From Roseovarius tolerans (lineage in GTDB: Bacteria > Pseudomonadota > Alphaproteobacteria > Rhodobacterales > Rhodobacteraceae), in assembly GCF_900109855.1 (NCBI RefSeq), contig NZ_FOBO01000003.1, forward strand, positions 124,001 to 188,000: DNA of 64,000 nucleotides. Reading direction: 5' to 3'. Below are positions 62,959-64,000 of the stretch, piece by piece. The notes below the pieces were generated by a model that saw only the letters and a list, made by a program, of their open reading frames with translations, had not been told where the DNA came from and did not search any database. Numbering within the stretch: position 1 is the stretch's first letter; every line of letters starts with the position of its first letter. A program made the translations under genes and the position numbers.

Positions 62959-63734
62959 CAGTCTGCCTCCTCTGCAAAGGTGATCCGGTCCCCCAGTTGC
63001 TCGACCAAATGGGAAAACGCCTCGGCAGGCGGGCGGTCGCAGATGACGTGGTCGATCTGGGTGATGGTGCCGCCCACGGCGGGGGCAAGGCGACCGAACT
63101 TGCTGCGATCTATGACCAGGATGGATGTCCGCGCGTTGCGCCACATCCGGTAAGTCGCGCGCACCTCGGCCTGATGGAATTCCAGCAACTCGCCCTCGGC
63201 CCCGATCCCGGCGGTCCCGAAAATCGCATAGTCCGCGCGGTAGCGGGCAAAGAACTCGACCACCTCCTCACCCACAAAATCACGGTCCGGCAGGCGGATC
63301 TCTCCGCCCGGCACGATGATCCGGTTCGAGATCTCCTCGCTCAGCGCCATCGCTACGCTCAGATTGTTGGTGACGACGGTCAGCTCCTTGCGCCGATGCA
63401 GCGCCCGTGCCACGCTCAGCGCGGTGGAGCCGATCGAGATGAATAGCGTCGCGCCATCGGGTATGAGCGCCGCCGCCCCACTCGCGATCGCGCGCTTGCC
63501 CAAGAGGTTGGTGCCCGCCCGCTGGTCGAAGGGCGTGTTGCGGCGCCCCTCGGCAAGCTCGATCCGACCATGCGAGCGGTGCAGGTTTTCGCCATCGCAC
63601 AGAATATCGAGATCGCGCCGGATGGTCTGCATCGAGACGCCAAACATCTCGGCAAGCGCGCCGACGCTCACCCCGCCCTGTTCCTGAACGGCCTGCTGAA
63701 TGAGATCGTGCCGCCTTGTTTTCTTCGACGCCAT
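62958..63734 (-). CDS. DeoR family transcriptional regulator
   Basis: A 258-residue DeoR/GlpR-like regulator. The N-terminal HTH (about 1-55; GVSVGALAEMFGVSMQTIRR) is followed by an effector domain (about 80-240) with ISIGSTALSVARAL, VVTNNLSVAMAL and VIDRSKFGR typical of sugar-phosphate sensing. The ATG at 63734 has GGAAG 6 bases upstream. It is the first gene of the transporter operon. A perfect 10-bp inverted repeat lies 41-76 bases upstream and is a likely operator. The effector is probably a phosphorylated sugar or glycerol-3-phosphate. Confidence 0.9.
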   Translation of the reverse strand: MASKKTRRHDLIQQAVQEQGGVSVGALAEMFGVSMQTIRRDLDILCDGENLHRSHGRIELAEGRRNTPFDQRAGTNLLGKRAIASGAAALIPDGATLFISIGSTALSVARALHRRKELTVVTNNLSVAMALSEEISNRIIVPGGEIRLPDRDFVGEEVVEFFARYRADYAIFGTAGIGAEGELLEFHQAEVRATYRMWRNARTSILVIDRSKFGRLAPAVGGTITQIDHVICDRPPAEAFSHLVEQLGDRITFAEEAD

Positions 63735-63774
63735 GTCCGCTTCCATCATTTTGGCCGAGTGTTGAGCATAATTT

Positions 63775-63810
63775 GCAACAAAGCAACATTTTTAGATGTG
63801 GCTTTGTTGC
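63775..63810. promoter_or_regulatory. Putative DeoR operator, 10-bp inverted repeat
   Basis: GCAACAAAGC and GCTTTGTTGC, perfect complements, separated by 16 bases. The left arm is followed by a second GCAACA. It lies 41-76 bases upstream of the deoR start in AT-rich DNA and overlaps the likely promoter, so autoregulation and operon control are plausible. Confidence 0.55.
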
Positions 63811-64000
63811 GGCAAGTGCTCCTGACCAGCCTCGATTCCTAGTGAGAATTCTTAAAAATCAGAGTAATTTTCAGCTTGGCATCAGCGTTATCCGACTATT
63901 ATGACGTCGGTATGAAATGTCGTATTGTTGTTTTTACTTTTATTTTTCTGCCCGCACTGTAAGTTTTTCTCCAGCCCGGATGCAGCGTCCGGGTCTGCGG
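63811..64000. other. AT-rich right edge of the window
   Basis: Noticeably AT-rich DNA with CCGAC-TATTATGAC-GTCGG (63890-63908) as a small inverted repeat, and CCCGGATG-CAGCG-TCCGGG at the very end. No gene is visible; the operon promoter or a neighbouring gene's 3' region may extend beyond the window. Confidence 0.45.

Overview
The window looks like chromosomal DNA from a marine alphaproteobacterium of the Rhodobacterales (Roseobacter group). It is GC-rich, with many ATGA/GTGA gene overlaps and ATG, GTG and TTG starts. The gene set also fits that group: a Mic60-like coiled-coil protein beside hemY and hemD, an ectABC-ask ectoine operon with a divergent MarR regulator, puuD/puuE-type purine catabolism, and a heme oxygenase-bacteriophytochrome-FixJ operon followed by an AerR/PpaA-like B12-domain gene. 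This placement rests on recognising gene families, not on a search. No phage, CRISPR array or complete insertion sequence was seen.

Layout. 1-10 kb: dnaJ; radC, broken by an in-frame amber codon; a PstS-like/OmpA periplasmic protein; secA with a membrane-anchored neighbour; then ppi-argJ-mutT. 10-22 kb: a 44-codon small gene; kbl, a cysteine-synthase-like gene and tdh; an aminotransferase; hemY, mic60 and hemD; then tsaD-gpsA-yciI-EVE. 22-28.5 kb: ask-ectC-ectB-ectA facing ectR across an AT-rich control region, a DUF2853 gene, and ahcY behind a structured leader. 28.5-37 kb: a FkbM methyltransferase, an HD hydrolase, tRNA-Thr(CGT), and a ureide/urate catabolic block (ureidoglycine aminohydrolase, allA, a puuE-OHCU decarboxylase fusion, hiuH, a LysR regulator, puuD). 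37-40 kb: galU-galE-glycosyltransferase. 40-45 kb: bphO-bphP-fixJ-like regulator and the B12-domain protein. 45-50 kb: a livJ-livGFHM branched-chain amino acid type ABC transporter, flanked on both sides by gene-poor DNA. 50-54.5 kb: an XRE regulator with a hidden 46-residue gene, small membrane and secreted proteins, a second member of the small-protein family seen at 10 kb, and lrgAB. 54.6-64 kb: two convergent Na/Pi-cotransporter family genes. One is the last gene of a DeoR-UgpC-UgpB-UgpA-UgpE-metallophosphoesterase-NptA unit, which suggests uptake and hydrolysis of an organophosphate.

How the parts work together. Ectoine synthesis is self-contained: Ask supplies aspartyl phosphate and EctBAC complete the route. 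The purine block runs from urate towards ureidoglycolate and glyoxylate, but the enzyme hydrolysing allantoate is not in the window. The bph operon makes its own biliverdin and passes a red/far-red signal to a FixJ-type regulator. The last operon can be read as phosphodiester import, hydrolysis and phosphate (Pi) handling.

The items most worth following up are the radC nonsense codon, the two gapless-alignable small proteins, an intergenic repeat confined to convergent gene junctions, the ahcY leader hairpin that covers its Shine-Dalgarno sequence, the phytochrome/B12 neighbourhood, and the organophosphate operon with its 10-bp inverted repeat.
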